Shown piece after piece: positions 28,788 through 39,496 of a stretch of DNA of 64,000 bases (the first letter of the stretch is position 1; each line of letters starts with the position of its first letter). The position numbers and the translations under genes are program-made. The notes beneath the pieces were generated by a model. That model was not told the origin of the DNA. It did no database searches and worked only from the letters and a program-made list of their open reading frames with translations. The stretch is from Phycisphaerales bacterium. GTDB lineage: Bacteria > Planctomycetota > Phycisphaerae > Sedimentisphaerales > UBA12454. The stretch spans positions 34,412 through 98,411 of the forward strand of contig PLMU01000010.1 in NCBI GenBank assembly GCA_003142595.1, read 5' to 3'.

Positions 28788-30194
28788 ATGGAAACGCCGC
28801 AAGTAAAGTTTTATTACAAAAATACCACGGCCGAAGTTCTCGGCAAAGAGCACGGCATTACTAAACAGCAGTTCAATGAGCTTGCCAAAAAGACAGAGCC
28901 TTTAATTAAACAGCTTAATAATGACAGGAAAGCCAAAAAGGTTCGTTACCGCGATTTGCCCTACCAGACTGATACGGTCAAAAGTGTAAAAAAAATAGCC
29001 GCCGGGGTTAAAGGCTGCGAAAATTTCGTGGTCCTGGGTATTGGCGGTTCGGCCATGGGAAACATTGCTCTGCAGACGGCGTTGAATCCATATATGTATA
29101 ACCTCGATGAAAAGCAAAGAAAAGGACCGAGACTTTTTGTGCTCGATAATGTTGACCCGCAGCAGATGAGGTCATTCCTCGACTGGATAGATGGCAGGCT
29201 GGATAGAACTATTTTTAACGTTATAAGCAAATCCGGCAGAACGGCCGAGACCGCCGCTCAATTTCTAACCATTTGCAGTCTTCTTGAGAAAAGACTTGGC
29301 AAAAATAGTCTTAAAAAACATATTATTGCTACGACTGACGCCAAAGAAGGAACGCTCCGTAAAATTACGGACAATTTCGGATTCAGGAATTTGCCTGTGC
29401 CCGATGGCGTCGGCGGCAGGTTCAGCGTTCTTAGTGCGGTAGGGCTTTTGAGTGCCGCCGTCTGCGGTATTGATATTGATAATCTCCTTGCCGGCGCAGA
29501 ACGGATGGACAAAAAAGTCAGCCAAAAGGATTTTTATCGGAATCCCGCTGCAGTTAATGCCGCGATAAATTATCATTTTTACAAAAGGGGAAAACGCATA
29601 TCGGTAATGATGCCTTACAGCTATGCACTAAAAGATTTTGCCGACTGGTATAGACAGTTATGGGCAGAGAGTCTCGGCAAGGTAAAAAATCTTTCAGGCA
29701 AAGAGGTTTTTGTCGGCCCAACGCCCATCAAAGCGCTTGGTGCGACAGACCAGCACAGCCAGGTTCAGCTTTACCGCCAAGGCCCGAACGACAAACTTTT
29801 CACTTTCCTAACCGTGCAGGATTTCGAAAAGGATGTGGAAATCGGCAAAGCCCCGGCTGTCGCGCCGGAACTTAATTTTCTTTCGAGACAGAAATTTAGC
29901 AGGCTTTTGAACAATGAAAAAACAGCCACTGAATACGCTCTTTTGGCGAGCAAACGTCCCAATCTCACTATTGCTTTTGACAAAATTAGCCCTTATACTA
30001 TTGGACAGTTTATATATCTCTTTGAAACGACAACTTCGATTGCGGGATTGCTGTTTGGGATAGATGCGTATGACCAGCCCGCGGTCGAGCTCGGCAAAGA
30101 TGCGACGCTCGCACTGATGAGCAGCAGTGAATACGCGGACCTTGCTAAAAAAATAAAACCAGTAATGAAAATTGACAAAAATTTTATTATATAA
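28788..30194 (+). CDS. pgi: Glucose-6-phosphate isomerase
   Basis: VLGIGGSAMGNIALQTAL, VISKSGRTAETAAQF, LGATDQHSQVQLYRQGP. Track start 28761 is a TTG; ATG at 28788 preferred. Confidence 0.9.
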   Translation: METPQVKFYYKNTTAEVLGKEHGITKQQFNELAKKTEPLIKQLNNDRKAKKVRYRDLPYQTDTVKSVKKIAAGVKGCENFVVLGIGGSAMGNIALQTALNPYMYNLDEKQRKGPRLFVLDNVDPQQMRSFLDWIDGRLDRTIFNVISKSGRTAETAAQFLTICSLLEKRLGKNSLKKHIIATTDAKEGTLRKITDNFGFRNLPVPDGVGGRFSVLSAVGLLSAAVCGIDIDNLLAGAERMDKKVSQKDFYRNPAAVNAAINYHFYKRGKRISVMMPYSYALKDFADWYRQLWAESLGKVKNLSGKEVFVGPTPIKALGATDQHSQVQLYRQGPNDKLFTFLTVQDFEKDVEIGKAPAVAPELNFLSRQKFSRLLNNEKTATEYALLASKRPNLTIAFDKISPYTIGQFIYLFETTTSIAGLLFGIDAYDQPAVELGKDATLALMSSSEYADLAKKIKPVMKIDKNFII

Positions 30195-30212
30195 TCTCAA
30201 TGAGGGCCAATT

Positions 30213-31301
30213 ATGAGATTTGCTGTAATTATGGCAGGGGGCACAGGAAGAAGGCTATGGCCTTTAAGCAGAGAAGACAGGCCAAAGCAGGTTCTTAAAC
30301 TTATCGATGGCGATACTCTGCTGCGAAGATGCTTCCAGAGAATAAGTTCGATGTTCGACCATCGAAATATAATCGTGCTTACCAACAAAGGCTATTCAGA
30401 CCTTGTGCGCGATAATCTTCCCGAAATTCCGTATGACAATGTTATTTCTGAACCGCAGGTGCGCGATACTGCCGGAGCAATCGGTCTTGCCGCCTCTGTC
30501 CTCTCAAGGTTTGACCCCGACGCGACTATGGCCGTCGTTACCGCCGACCAGGTAATAAAGCCGGTAAAGGTTTTTCAGCAGGCATTGGAAGATGGTATGA
30601 CCTTTGTCGAGAAAAATCCTGATGCCCTGATAACCTTTGGCATTCAGCCTTCATTTCCTAATACGCAGCTCGGCTACATAAAACTTGGCAAAGGCAAAAA
30701 ATGTCCGCACTGCAGTAATGAAATTTATCAGGTCGAAGAATTTAAGGAAAAACCCGACCTGCAGACCGCAAAAGAGTATCTTTCCACTGGCGAGTATTGC
30801 TGGAATTCAGGCCTTTTTGTCTGGAAGGCAAAAAGAATGCTTGATTTGCTCTTTGAAAATCTTCCGCAGGCAAAACAGCCGCTCCAAATGATTCAGGCGG
30901 CCTGGGGCGGAGCAACTCAGGAAGATGCATTGGCAGAGTATTTCGGTAAACTGCCCAAGATAAGTATTGATTTTGCGGTTATGGAAAAGGCTCCGAATGT
31001 TCACGCCGTCAAGCTGAACTGTCAATGGCTCGATATGGGCTCGTTTTCAGCCCTTGCTGACATTATACAATCGGACAAAAGCGGTAACATCGTTGCCGCC
31101 GCGCAGAGCGAAGTCCTCAATTGCAAAAACAATATACTTGTTACCGAAGACAAAGAGCACCTGATAGCTGCGATTGGACTTGAGAATATGGTCGTCGTGC
31201 ACAGCCCTGATGCGACTTTGGTCTGTCCGATTGGCGAAACGGAAAAACTAAAGGAATTGCTGGAACTTATCAGGCAGCACGACAAAGAGAAATATTTATA
31301 A
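30213..31301 (+). CDS. manC: Mannose-1-phosphate guanylyltransferase
   Basis: 362 aa. IMAGGTGRRLWPLSREDRPKQVLKL, EKPD, WNSGLFVWKA, MEKAPNVHAVKLNCQWLDMGSF. Confidence 0.9.
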   Translation: MRFAVIMAGGTGRRLWPLSREDRPKQVLKLIDGDTLLRRCFQRISSMFDHRNIIVLTNKGYSDLVRDNLPEIPYDNVISEPQVRDTAGAIGLAASVLSRFDPDATMAVVTADQVIKPVKVFQQALEDGMTFVEKNPDALITFGIQPSFPNTQLGYIKLGKGKKCPHCSNEIYQVEEFKEKPDLQTAKEYLSTGEYCWNSGLFVWKAKRMLDLLFENLPQAKQPLQMIQAAWGGATQEDALAEYFGKLPKISIDFAVMEKAPNVHAVKLNCQWLDMGSFSALADIIQSDKSGNIVAAAQSEVLNCKNNILVTEDKEHLIAAIGLENMVVVHSPDATLVCPIGETEKLKELLELIRQHDKEKYL

Positions 31302-31304
31302 AAA

Positions 31305-31718
31305 ATGCGTTTTCTCTGTATAGATTTAGGTGATAAACGGACAGGCCTTGCTATTTGTGATGGCGATGAAATCCTGGCAAGTCCTTTAGCGGTATTAGAG
31401 GGGCAAAAAGAATTACTCGACGAGATAATCAAAATCGCCCAACAGAATCAGGTAGAAGGTCTGGTCTTTGGATTGCCTTTGAATATGGATGACTCCGAAG
31501 GCCAAAGAGCGATACAAACAAGAAAATTCGCCGACCAAATTAAAGAAAAGACAAACCTGCCGATTTTCTTTCAGGATGAAAGACTTTCAAGTTTTACCGC
31601 TCAAAATCAGCTTTCCCAGACCGGCCTTACGCACAAAAAGAAAAAGAACAGAATAGATGCACTGGCGGCTGCGGAGATACTTAAGACCTTCATCGAAGTG
31701 AGAAAGCAAAAACCTTAA
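31305..31718 (+). CDS. ruvX: Putative pre-16S rRNA nuclease / Holliday junction resolvase YqgF family
   Basis: 137 aa. FLCIDLGDKRTGLAICDGD, GLVFGLPLNMDDSEG, FFQDERLSSFTA, KNRIDALAAAEIL. Confidence 0.92.
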   Translation: MRFLCIDLGDKRTGLAICDGDEILASPLAVLEGQKELLDEIIKIAQQNQVEGLVFGLPLNMDDSEGQRAIQTRKFADQIKEKTNLPIFFQDERLSSFTAQNQLSQTGLTHKKKKNRIDALAAAEILKTFIEVRKQKP

Positions 31719-31721
31719 ACT

Positions 31722-32474
31722 TTAACTTTGAACTTTTGCGATGATATCGTCCGGTATGTCAAAGTTAGCATAAACGTTTTGTATGTCGTCGTGCTCTTCC
31801 AGTTCTTCCATAAGTGAAAGAATTTTTCTGGCCGATTCCGCATCCGTTATCGGTATGGTATTTTGCGGAATCATTGATATTTCCGCGACCTGGATAGGTA
31901 TATTTTTCACCTCTATTGCTTTTTTAAGTTTTTCGTAAGCCGATTGTTCGCAGGTAATCTCGTAAATTGAGCCTGTGTTTTGAAAATCTTCAGCCCCGTT
32001 TGCCAAGGCAATTTCCATCAAGTCGTTTTCATCGGCGGCATTGGCAGCAACTGTGATAAGTCCTTTTTTATGGAACGAATACATTACGCAGCCTGTTGAA
32101 CCCAGCGACCCGCCGTGACGGTCAAAAATTTTCCTTACTTCCGGCCCCGTTCTGTTTCGATTGTCTGTTAGCGCCTCAGCCAATATAGCAATTCCGCCGT
32201 GAGCGTAGCCTTCATACATTACAGGCTCAAACGAAATGGAATCGCCTCCGCCGGCTCCTTTTTTGACGGCCTTTTCTATGGTGTCTTTCGGCATATTGGC
32301 TTGTTTTGCCTTATCGATAGCGTATCTCAAAGCGAGATTTTGTGCAGGGTCGGGGCCGCCGTTTTTAGCGGCAACGATAATAATTCTGGCGATTTTGCTC
32401 CAGACTTTGCCGCGTTTTGCGTCGTTTGCCGCCTTTTTATGTTTTATTCCTGACCAGTGTGAATGACCTGACAT
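31722..32474 (-). CDS. yebC: YebC/PmpR family protein
   Basis: 250 aa. MSGHSHWSGIKHKKAANDAKRGKVWSKIARIIIVAAKNGG. Confidence 0.95.
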   Translation of the reverse strand: MSGHSHWSGIKHKKAANDAKRGKVWSKIARIIIVAAKNGGPDPAQNLALRYAIDKAKQANMPKDTIEKAVKKGAGGGDSISFEPVMYEGYAHGGIAILAEALTDNRNRTGPEVRKIFDRHGGSLGSTGCVMYSFHKKGLITVAANAADENDLMEIALANGAEDFQNTGSIYEITCEQSAYEKLKKAIEVKNIPIQVAEISMIPQNTIPITDAESARKILSLMEELEEHDDIQNVYANFDIPDDIIAKVQS

Positions 32475-32481
32475 ATTTTCC

Positions 32482-33357
32482 TCAATGAATTACTTTGTTC
32501 AAAGGATAAGTTATGATTCCCGAAGCGCCAGCTCGTTTGAGTTTTGGCACAATAACTCTTTCCACTGATGTATCGACGACAACCTCAACCGCCGCGAAAT
32601 CGCTGTCGGCAAGAGTTGATACGGTAGGACTTTTTTCGGCAGGCAGAATCTTAATGATTTCAGCCAGTTTATTTTTGGGAACGTTCATTTTCAGTCCGAC
32701 TGTAGTTTTCGCGTCTATCGCCGCGTTTAATAAGATAGATATATTTTCGATTTTTTCACGTTTGAATTTATCTTTCCACGCTTCCTTGTTGGCGATAAAT
32801 CTCGTTGTTGACGAAAGCAGGGTGTCAATGATTCGCAGGTTATTAGCCTTAAGGCTGGAGCCTGTTTCGGTAAGTTCGACAATCGCGTTGACTAATCTTG
32901 CCTTTACTTCCGTTGCTCCCCAGCTGAACTCCACCTTTACATTAATTCCCTTTTCCTTGAAGTATTCTTTTGTTACGCCGACCAGTTCAGTTGCGATAAT
33001 GCCGCCTTCGAGGTCTTCTGTTTTTTTAATCTTCGATTCGTTCGGCACCGCCAGAACCCACTTGGCTGGGTTTGATGTTGCTTTGCTGTAAAGCAATTCA
33101 CATACTTCGTAAACCTTTGATTTGTTTTCGAGTATCCAGTCCTGTCCGGTGAAACCTGCGTCGAGTACTCCGTCTTCGACATATCTGCTCATTTCCTGGG
33201 CGCGCATCATTATAAGCTGAATCTGTTCATCGTTGATTCTTGGAAAATAGCTTCTTTCGTAACCGGTTATAGTGAAGCCCGCTTTTTCAAAAAGGTCGAA
33301 CGTTGCCTTTTCAAGGCTTCCCTTTGGAATGCCGAGTTTTAGAATTTGTTCTGCCAT
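32482..33357 (-). CDS. hisG: ATP phosphoribosyltransferase (long form)
   Basis: 291 aa. [40 protein letters not shown]-terminal HisG_C-like region. Confidence 0.93.
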   Translation of the reverse strand: MAEQILKLGIPKGSLEKATFDLFEKAGFTITGYERSYFPRINDEQIQLIMMRAQEMSRYVEDGVLDAGFTGQDWILENKSKVYEVCELLYSKATSNPAKWVLAVPNESKIKKTEDLEGGIIATELVGVTKEYFKEKGINVKVEFSWGATEVKARLVNAIVELTETGSSLKANNLRIIDTLLSSTTRFIANKEAWKDKFKREKIENISILLNAAIDAKTTVGLKMNVPKNKLAEIIKILPAEKSPTVSTLADSDFAAVEVVVDTSVERVIVPKLKRAGASGIITYPLNKVIH

Positions 33358-33366
33358 AACAACTCC

Positions 33367-34041
33367 TTACTTTTCTGATTTTGGCTTCTTTTGCGCCACT
33401 GGTTTTTTGCCGTCTGAAAGTATCGCAGCCGCTTTGGGGCTCGCCAGTTCGCCGTCATGCCGGATAAGAGCGTAAAATGTATAAGCGTCGGAAGCCGGAA
33501 TCTGTTTTTCGACAAATGAAATTATCTGGGCATTGTCCCACTGCGGTTCCACCAGTTCATAGGCCTTGAGATATTCAATCATTTTGTCGGTAAGCGGCAC
33601 GCAATGTGCGTTCATAGCGGTAAGCATTACATAGTCGCAGATAAACGGCGTCATTCCGTTGAATTTTTCAAGAATTTCCCTGGTATTTTTTTTGCCTGTT
33701 CCGTTAAAATCTTCCGGCGACAGGCTGTCATATTTCTGGAATATGGCGTTAAGCAGAGAAAGAACCGCAGTTGCGGTTTTTTGAATATCTGTTAAGTCGC
33801 CGCCGGATATTTCCGCTATCTCTTCTATTCGCGCGACGCGCAAATCGTTATAGTCAACAAAATGAGCCTGAATTTTCTTCATCACCGCTCTCGCCGCCGA
33901 CTCAGTGGAACTCTGACACAGCGCGGCAAAAATAATCGCCTCAACAGCGTCCTGATAATCGGGCTTTTTGGGCTTTTCTGCGCCTTTTTTGAGAGCGTTG
34001 AATAATTTCTTAATCTTCTGAGAATATATTATGTTTTTCAT
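33367..34041 (-). CDS. HhH-GPD (endonuclease III-like) fold protein, apparently catalytically degenerate
   Basis: 224 aa. AIIFAALCQSSTESAARAVMKKIQ...KFNGMTPFICDYVMLTAMNAHCVPLTDKMIEYL aligns by pattern to the EndoIII core, but the Lys/VDTHV catalytic motifs are absent. Confidence 0.5.
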   Translation of the reverse strand: MKNIIYSQKIKKLFNALKKGAEKPKKPDYQDAVEAIIFAALCQSSTESAARAVMKKIQAHFVDYNDLRVARIEEIAEISGGDLTDIQKTATAVLSLLNAIFQKYDSLSPEDFNGTGKKNTREILEKFNGMTPFICDYVMLTAMNAHCVPLTDKMIEYLKAYELVEPQWDNAQIISFVEKQIPASDAYTFYALIRHDGELASPKAAAILSDGKKPVAQKKPKSEK

Positions 34042-34421
34042 TTTTCTTCTTCGTTTTCTGTGTCAGTTTTAAATTCTTTCGAAACTTCATCGATAAGCTT
34101 CAGGGTTTCCATTGTTTTTTTCAACCTGTCGTCCTGATGAAAATAAAGATGCGGGCAGAATCTTGCCTTGACATAATCGCCCAAAAGCGACTGTATACGG
34201 CCTGCGGCGTGCTGGATTGCGCTAAAGGCTAATCGCTGTTTCTTTTCGTCCTGACCCATAATGCTTAAATAAACTTCCGCTCTTTTAAGGTCTGGTTCGG
34301 TGTTTACTTCAGTTACGCTGATAAAACCTTCTATTCGCGGGTCCTGCAGGTGATTATTAATTATATCACTTACCGCCTCTTTTATTACTCGCGCCATTCT
34401 TTCTTGTCTTCGGCTTGGCAT
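34038..34421 (-). CDS. rbfA: 30S ribosome-binding factor A
   Basis: 127 aa. SRRQERMARVIKEAVSDIINNHLQDPRIEGFISVTEV. Confidence 0.9.
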   Translation of the reverse strand: MPSRRQERMARVIKEAVSDIINNHLQDPRIEGFISVTEVNTEPDLKRAEVYLSIMGQDEKKQRLAFSAIQHAAGRIQSLLGDYVKARFCPHLYFHQDDRLKKTMETLKLIDEVSKEFKTDTENEEEK

Positions 34422-34433
34422 AACTTTTTCCGC

Positions 34434-37058
34434 TTAAATAGTCCTCTGAACTTTGACTATTTCATATACCTCAAAAATATCGCCTGTTTTTATGTCGTCG
34501 AAACCGGCAATTTTTATGCCGCATTCAAGCCCCGCGCGAACTTGTCTCGCGTCGTCTTTGAAATGCTTGAGAGATTCAATCTGGCAGTTATCCCGAAGTA
34601 TGACGTTGTCGCGAATGAGCCTGACTCGGGCGTTACGGGCGACTTCGCCTTGTTCCACCATACAGCCGGCAATTGTGCCGACGTTTGAAACTTTGAATGT
34701 ATCACGAACCACAGCTTTGCCGATGCTGTTGATTTTTTCTTCCGGTTCGAGCATTCCGCTCATCGCCTTTTTAAGGTCGTCCGTTATCTTGTATATAATG
34801 CTGTATAAGCGGATATCTATGCCTTTACCCTCGGCAAGTTTTCCCGCCTTGTCTTCAGGCACAACATTAAAACCTATAATCAGCGCCTTTGATGCCTCTG
34901 CAAGTATGACATCGCCTTCCGAAATCCCGCCGACTGCCGCGTGAAGAATCTTGACCTGCACTTCTGATGTGCTCAGGTCGGTCAGATATTTTGTTAATAC
35001 ATCGACAGACCCCTGAACGTCGGCTCGTATAATTATATTAACATCTTTTGTCTTGCCCGCTTCAATCTGGCTGAAGAGATTTTCCATTGTTACAAGCGAA
35101 CGTGTGCTCAGTGCCGCCTTGCGGGCAAGAGATTTTTTCTCTTCCGCTGCCGCTTTAGCCTTATTTATATCGCTCAGACAGTAAAATCTGTCGCCTGCCT
35201 GCGGAACATCGTTAAGCCCGGAAACTTCAACCGGCATCGCGCTTATGGCCTGAGGGATTGACCTTCCGGTGCTGTCTTTTAATGTTCTTATTCTGCCATA
35301 GCCTCCGCCGGCAAGAATGATATCGCCTTTTTTGAGTTTTCCTTCCTGTATAAGCAGTGTCGCCATAGGACCTTTACTCGGATTAATTTTCGCCTCGACT
35401 ACCCAGCCGACAGCCGGTATTGTCGGGTCCGCCTTCAAATCAAGAAGTTCAGTTGCGTAATCCAAATGCTCCAATAGCTCTTCGATTCCTATGCCTTTGG
35501 TTGCGCTGGTTTTGACGACATCAGTTTTTCCGCCCCATTCGGTAGGGACAAGTTCGTGTTCGGCCAATTGTCCGTAAATTCTGTTTGTGTCCACGCCCGG
35601 CAGGTCGATTTTATTCAGGGCAACAATTATATGAACGCCTGCGGCCTTGGCATGGCTAATCGCTTCAATTGTCTGCGGCATTATGCCGTCATCAGCGGCA
35701 ACGACAAGCACGACTATATCAGTCATATTTGCGCCGCGTGCCCGCATCGCCGTGAATGCTTCGTGGCCGGGAGTGTCTAAGAACGTAACTTTTTTTGGAC
35801 TATCTTTATCGCCCCACATTACCTGGTAGGCGCCGATATGCTGTGTTATGCCGCCTGCCTCGCCCGCCGCGACCTTTGCCGAGCGGATTCTGTCAAGCAG
35901 GCTGGTCTTGCCGTGGTCAACGTGACCCAGCATTGTAACAATCGCCGAACGCTTTTGAAGATTGTCCTTCGGTCTGTTTGCGAACTCTTCTGCTATTGTT
36001 TGTTCCAGAGACAATCTTTGCTGAACAACAAGCTCAGTCCCAAAATCAAGGGCGATAAGTTCGGCAGTTTCGGCAGGGATAACCTGATTGGCAACGGCCA
36101 TAATTCCATGAGAAATAAGTTTTTCTACTATTTCAGCGGTTTTTACTATTAGTGCCGCTGCTAAATCTTTTACCGTTATCGGCTCGAATACAACCGCTGT
36201 CTCAGGTTTTACTTTTAAAGCTTCTTCAGCTTGTGCTTTTTTGGTCTCGAGTTTCCGGACCGGCCGCAGACGCATTCCTTCGCCGCCGGCTGCTTCAAGT
36301 CTGGCCCGTCTTTCTTCAAGGTCTCGTGACCGAAGTTTGCGAGCCGTCTTTTGATATCGCAATGGTTCTTCGGCAACCGGAGCTTCGCCATGCTTTCGCC
36401 CATGCGTTTTTTTCTTACCTTTTACGGTTTTGTCTTGATCTGCTATTTCTGGTGCGCTTGCAAGCAGCGGCTCGGAGGCCTGTTGCTTATATGCTGGTTT
36501 TGAGGGCCATGTTTTTGGTCTGGGCCGTCCCATTTCTTCAGGTTTTTCGACCCTGATAATCCGCGGCCCGGAAAGTTTAGCAGGCTTTGGTTTTTCCTGT
36601 CGCGGGCCCGCAGGCATTACCGGTGCCGGTGGTTTAGGCGGCTCAATTATGATTTCCGGACCCTTAGTCTTGGCCTTGGCAGCAGGCGGCGACTGTATTT
36701 GACTGATTTGAGTCTCTGTTTGGGGCTGTTCGGTTTCTAATACTGCCGTCTGAACAGTCTCTGTTTCCTCAGTTCCGGCAGGTTTCTCTTCGGTTGCCGC
36801 TGCAGGCTCTTCCTGGGGTTTCTCGATTTTTTTCTTTTTCTTGACGCGAGCCTTGGTTAGGTCAACCACTGCGGCTGTTTCTACCGCCGTTGTATGCGTT
36901 CCTTCGCTGAACCATTCGCGTATTGTCGCTGCCAACCCTGCCGATATCGTTGACATATGATTTTTTATATCAAGACCTTCGGCCTGGCATTTATCAATTA
37001 TTGCTTTGCTGTTAACTCCAAGCTCTTTAGCTAATAGATGAACTCGTGTGATTGCCAA
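34434..37058 (-). CDS. infB: Translation initiation factor IF-2
   Basis: 874 aa. [64 protein letters not shown]. Confidence 0.97.
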   Translation of the reverse strand: MAITRVHLLAKELGVNSKAIIDKCQAEGLDIKNHMSTISAGLAATIREWFSEGTHTTAVETAAVVDLTKARVKKKKKIEKPQEEPAAATEEKPAGTEETETVQTAVLETEQPQTETQISQIQSPPAAKAKTKGPEIIIEPPKPPAPVMPAGPRQEKPKPAKLSGPRIIRVEKPEEMGRPRPKTWPSKPAYKQQASEPLLASAPEIADQDKTVKGKKKTHGRKHGEAPVAEEPLRYQKTARKLRSRDLEERRARLEAAGGEGMRLRPVRKLETKKAQAEEALKVKPETAVVFEPITVKDLAAALIVKTAEIVEKLISHGIMAVANQVIPAETAELIALDFGTELVVQQRLSLEQTIAEEFANRPKDNLQKRSAIVTMLGHVDHGKTSLLDRIRSAKVAAGEAGGITQHIGAYQVMWGDKDSPKKVTFLDTPGHEAFTAMRARGANMTDIVVLVVAADDGIMPQTIEAISHAKAAGVHIIVALNKIDLPGVDTNRIYGQLAEHELVPTEWGGKTDVVKTSATKGIGIEELLEHLDYATELLDLKADPTIPAVGWVVEAKINPSKGPMATLLIQEGKLKKGDIILAGGGYGRIRTLKDSTGRSIPQAISAMPVEVSGLNDVPQAGDRFYCLSDINKAKAAAEEKKSLARKAALSTRSLVTMENLFSQIEAGKTKDVNIIIRADVQGSVDVLTKYLTDLSTSEVQVKILHAAVGGISEGDVILAEASKALIIGFNVVPEDKAGKLAEGKGIDIRLYSIIYKITDDLKKAMSGMLEPEEKINSIGKAVVRDTFKVSNVGTIAGCMVEQGEVARNARVRLIRDNVILRDNCQIESLKHFKDDARQVRAGLECGIKIAGFDDIKTGDIFEVYEIVKVQRTI

Positions 37059-37089
37059 CCTGATTGGGCTCCAAAAAATATATTTTTAC

Positions 37090-38331
37090 CTATTGAGGAC
37101 TTTCCTCTTTAGGTTCTTCTATTACCTTGATTTCTTCTTCAAGAATCACTTGCGCTATTGTCGGCGGGGCTTCTGCCGTCTGTTTCTTGGCAAGGTCTTC
37201 GGCAAGACGTGTTACCTTTACGGCCATTTCCGGGGTAATTCCTATTTCTTTTACCAGCGGATCGGCTCCAATCTCCGCCAGGTCAAGCACTGATATTATG
37301 CCGAGCGCGATTAGTTTATCGATGAACGTATCGTCCAGACCTTCAATATCTTTAAGGCCGTTTGTAAGCCTTTCTAATTCCTGGTTATATTCATCCGGCG
37401 TTAGTATATCGATGTCCCAGTCTGTAAGCCTTGCCGCAAGTCTGACATTTTGCCCGTGTTTGCCGATTGCAAGACTCAACTGGTCTTCGGGAACTACGAC
37501 CGTTGCTCCGCCCAGTTCGAAGCACAACGCCACCTGAGAGCATTTTGCCGGCATAAGAGAATTGGCGATTAACTCGTGAGATGATTCGTTCCATCTGACG
37601 ATATCTATTTTTTCTCCGCCGAGCTCATCGACGATATTTCTTATTCTGCTGCCGCGAACGCCCACGCATGCGCCGACCGCGTCAACCTTTGGGTCGTTCG
37701 ACAGAACCGCTATCTTGGTCCTGTATCCGGCTTCGCGGGCCAGTGCCTTGATTTCAATTATGCCTTCGGCTACTTCCGGAACTTCAAGCTCGAAAAGCCT
37801 GCGGATAAAATCAGGATGTGTTCGCGAGAGAACTATTTTTACCTGGCTGGCGTTCTCTCGAACATCGAGTATCAGGCTGCGGACTCTTTCGGCGACATGA
37901 TGGCTCTGGCCGCTGATTTGCTCGCTTTTGGGCAATACGGCTTCTGTTCTGTTGTTAATATTTATTATCAGAGACCCGCCTTCATAGCGTATTACTGTGC
38001 CGCTGACGATTTCGCCTTTTCGTTCGACAAATTCGTCATATACGCTTTGCCGTTCGTCGGCCTTTATTTTTTGAATCATTACCTGTTTTGCCGTTTGAGC
38101 AGGTATTCTGCCGAGCCGTTTAATGTCTATTAGCTCGCCGTCCTTGTAGGCTATCATATCGCCGGTTTGGCGGTCGATTGTAACCTTAATATCCGCCTCT
38201 ACATCGGTTTTTCCGAAGTATTTTTTCGCGGCAGATATCATTGCAGACTCCAGGTCCTGGAATATGGACTCGCGGTCGATATTCTTATCGCGTGCGATAT
38301 TGTCTACTATTCTTACCAGTTCCTGATTCAT
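37090..38331 (-). CDS. nusA: Transcription termination/antitermination factor NusA
   Basis: S1 ([21 protein letters not shown]), KH domain ([29 protein letters not shown]), C-terminal HhH. Track start 38373 extended; [17 protein letters not shown] at 38331 preferred. Confidence 0.95.
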   Translation of the reverse strand: MNQELVRIVDNIARDKNIDRESIFQDLESAMISAAKKYFGKTDVEADIKVTIDRQTGDMIAYKDGELIDIKRLGRIPAQTAKQVMIQKIKADERQSVYDEFVERKGEIVSGTVIRYEGGSLIININNRTEAVLPKSEQISGQSHHVAERVRSLILDVRENASQVKIVLSRTHPDFIRRLFELEVPEVAEGIIEIKALAREAGYRTKIAVLSNDPKVDAVGACVGVRGSRIRNIVDELGGEKIDIVRWNESSHELIANSLMPAKCSQVALCFELGGATVVVPEDQLSLAIGKHGQNVRLAARLTDWDIDILTPDEYNQELERLTNGLKDIEGLDDTFIDKLIALGIISVLDLAEIGADPLVKEIGITPEMAVKVTRLAEDLAKKQTAEAPPTIAQVILEEEIKVIEEPKEESPQ

Positions 38332-38350
38332 TATGAGCCTTCCATAAATC

Positions 38351-38387
38351 AAAAAAAATGGAAACTTCCACAATTAGAACGTTTCCA
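38351..38387 (-). terminator. Intrinsic terminator/attenuator in nusA leader
   Basis: Minus strand TGGAAAC-N15-GTTTCCA followed by T8, ending about 20 nt before the nusA ATG. Confidence 0.65.
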
Positions 38388-38609
38388 CATCAAAAGCTAC
38401 CATTTCTGTCCTCTGCCGGTTTACATCCGAACACCCTCCGCGACAGATTCAGCAAAAATTGCCTTCAAAACAAAAGCGTTCCCAAGCCGCGCATAAGTCC
38501 CGTGCGGCCAATTAATTGTAGCCGCCCGGCTACACACGTCTGTATAATCCAATAAATATCATAGCTTCCCTTAGTTCTATTTCTACTCAAACAGTTAAGT
38601 AACGGGCAA

Positions 38610-38637
38610 TTATACTTTCACATTATTCTTTGTCAAA
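38610..38637 (-). promoter_or_regulatory. Consensus sigma70-type promoter upstream of nusA-infB operon
   Basis: Minus strand TTGACA (38637-38632), 16 bp, TATAAT (38615-38610). Confidence 0.75.
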
Positions 38638-39232
38638 CAATTAAAAAGCGAAATATAGTCGCTAGTTGATAGTTCATAGTTGATAGTCGCTGGTCATAAA
38701 TCGTTTATTTGCGTTGTTGGAAATGATGTAAGTGCTTATTTTGAAAAATAAATAAAGGAGTTATGGAATTTTTTTTTAAAAAAAGCGCAAGTTTCTTTGC
38801 AAAACGCGCAAGTTTAATTGTTTTGCTCCTCGAAAAGCTAAAAAGCGCAAAAAAATTTGCTGTAAGTGCAGTAAAAATGCGCGAAATGAACTAAAAATAA
38901 AAAAAGTTAGAGGAAAATGAGGGGAAAATGATGAAAAATGACACTAAAAAGGCAATTTTTGAAAGGTTTTTAGGAAAAAAATTGATTAATCTTTAATATC
39001 CAGAATTACGGTAGCCATCCCGATGCGTTGGGACTTCCGTTGCACTTCAGCTAAGGCACTAAGACACTAAGATAAAAAGATATATTTTTACTTTTGTTGA
39101 AATAGGAATGAGGGATATAATACTAAGCTGAATCGAGGTAAAAAATTATGGATGATGACAACTATAAAATTTGAACTCATTCAAAAATTTCTAAAGAGAT
39201 GATTTATAATCTTATCGGTTAAGGAGTAAAAA

Positions 39233-39379
39233 ATGGAAAATTCAAACGTAAAAAATACATCTCAATCTGACAAAGAAGAAGAAATTAAAAAAGTAAAAAA
39301 AACTTTTGAGGAAATTGCTACCCAAGAGAAAGGCCCAAAAAAAGAAAACGAAAAAGACGATTTATATAGAAAAAAATAA
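39233..39379 (+). CDS. Small Lys/Glu-rich ORF (48 aa)
   Basis: AAGGAG Shine-Dalgarno then MENSNVKNTSQSDKEEEIKKVKKTFEEIATQEKGPKKENEKDDLYRKK*. Confidence 0.35.
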   Translation: MENSNVKNTSQSDKEEEIKKVKKTFEEIATQEKGPKKENEKDDLYRKK

Positions 39380-39496
39380 AATCATTTCGCAAAAGGTGTC
39401 CGAGGGGAAAAATTATGGATGATGACAACGTCATAAAAACAGAGATAACATGAAAGGATGAAAATTCAGGAACGCCGGAGAGTTTCAAAAAACAAT

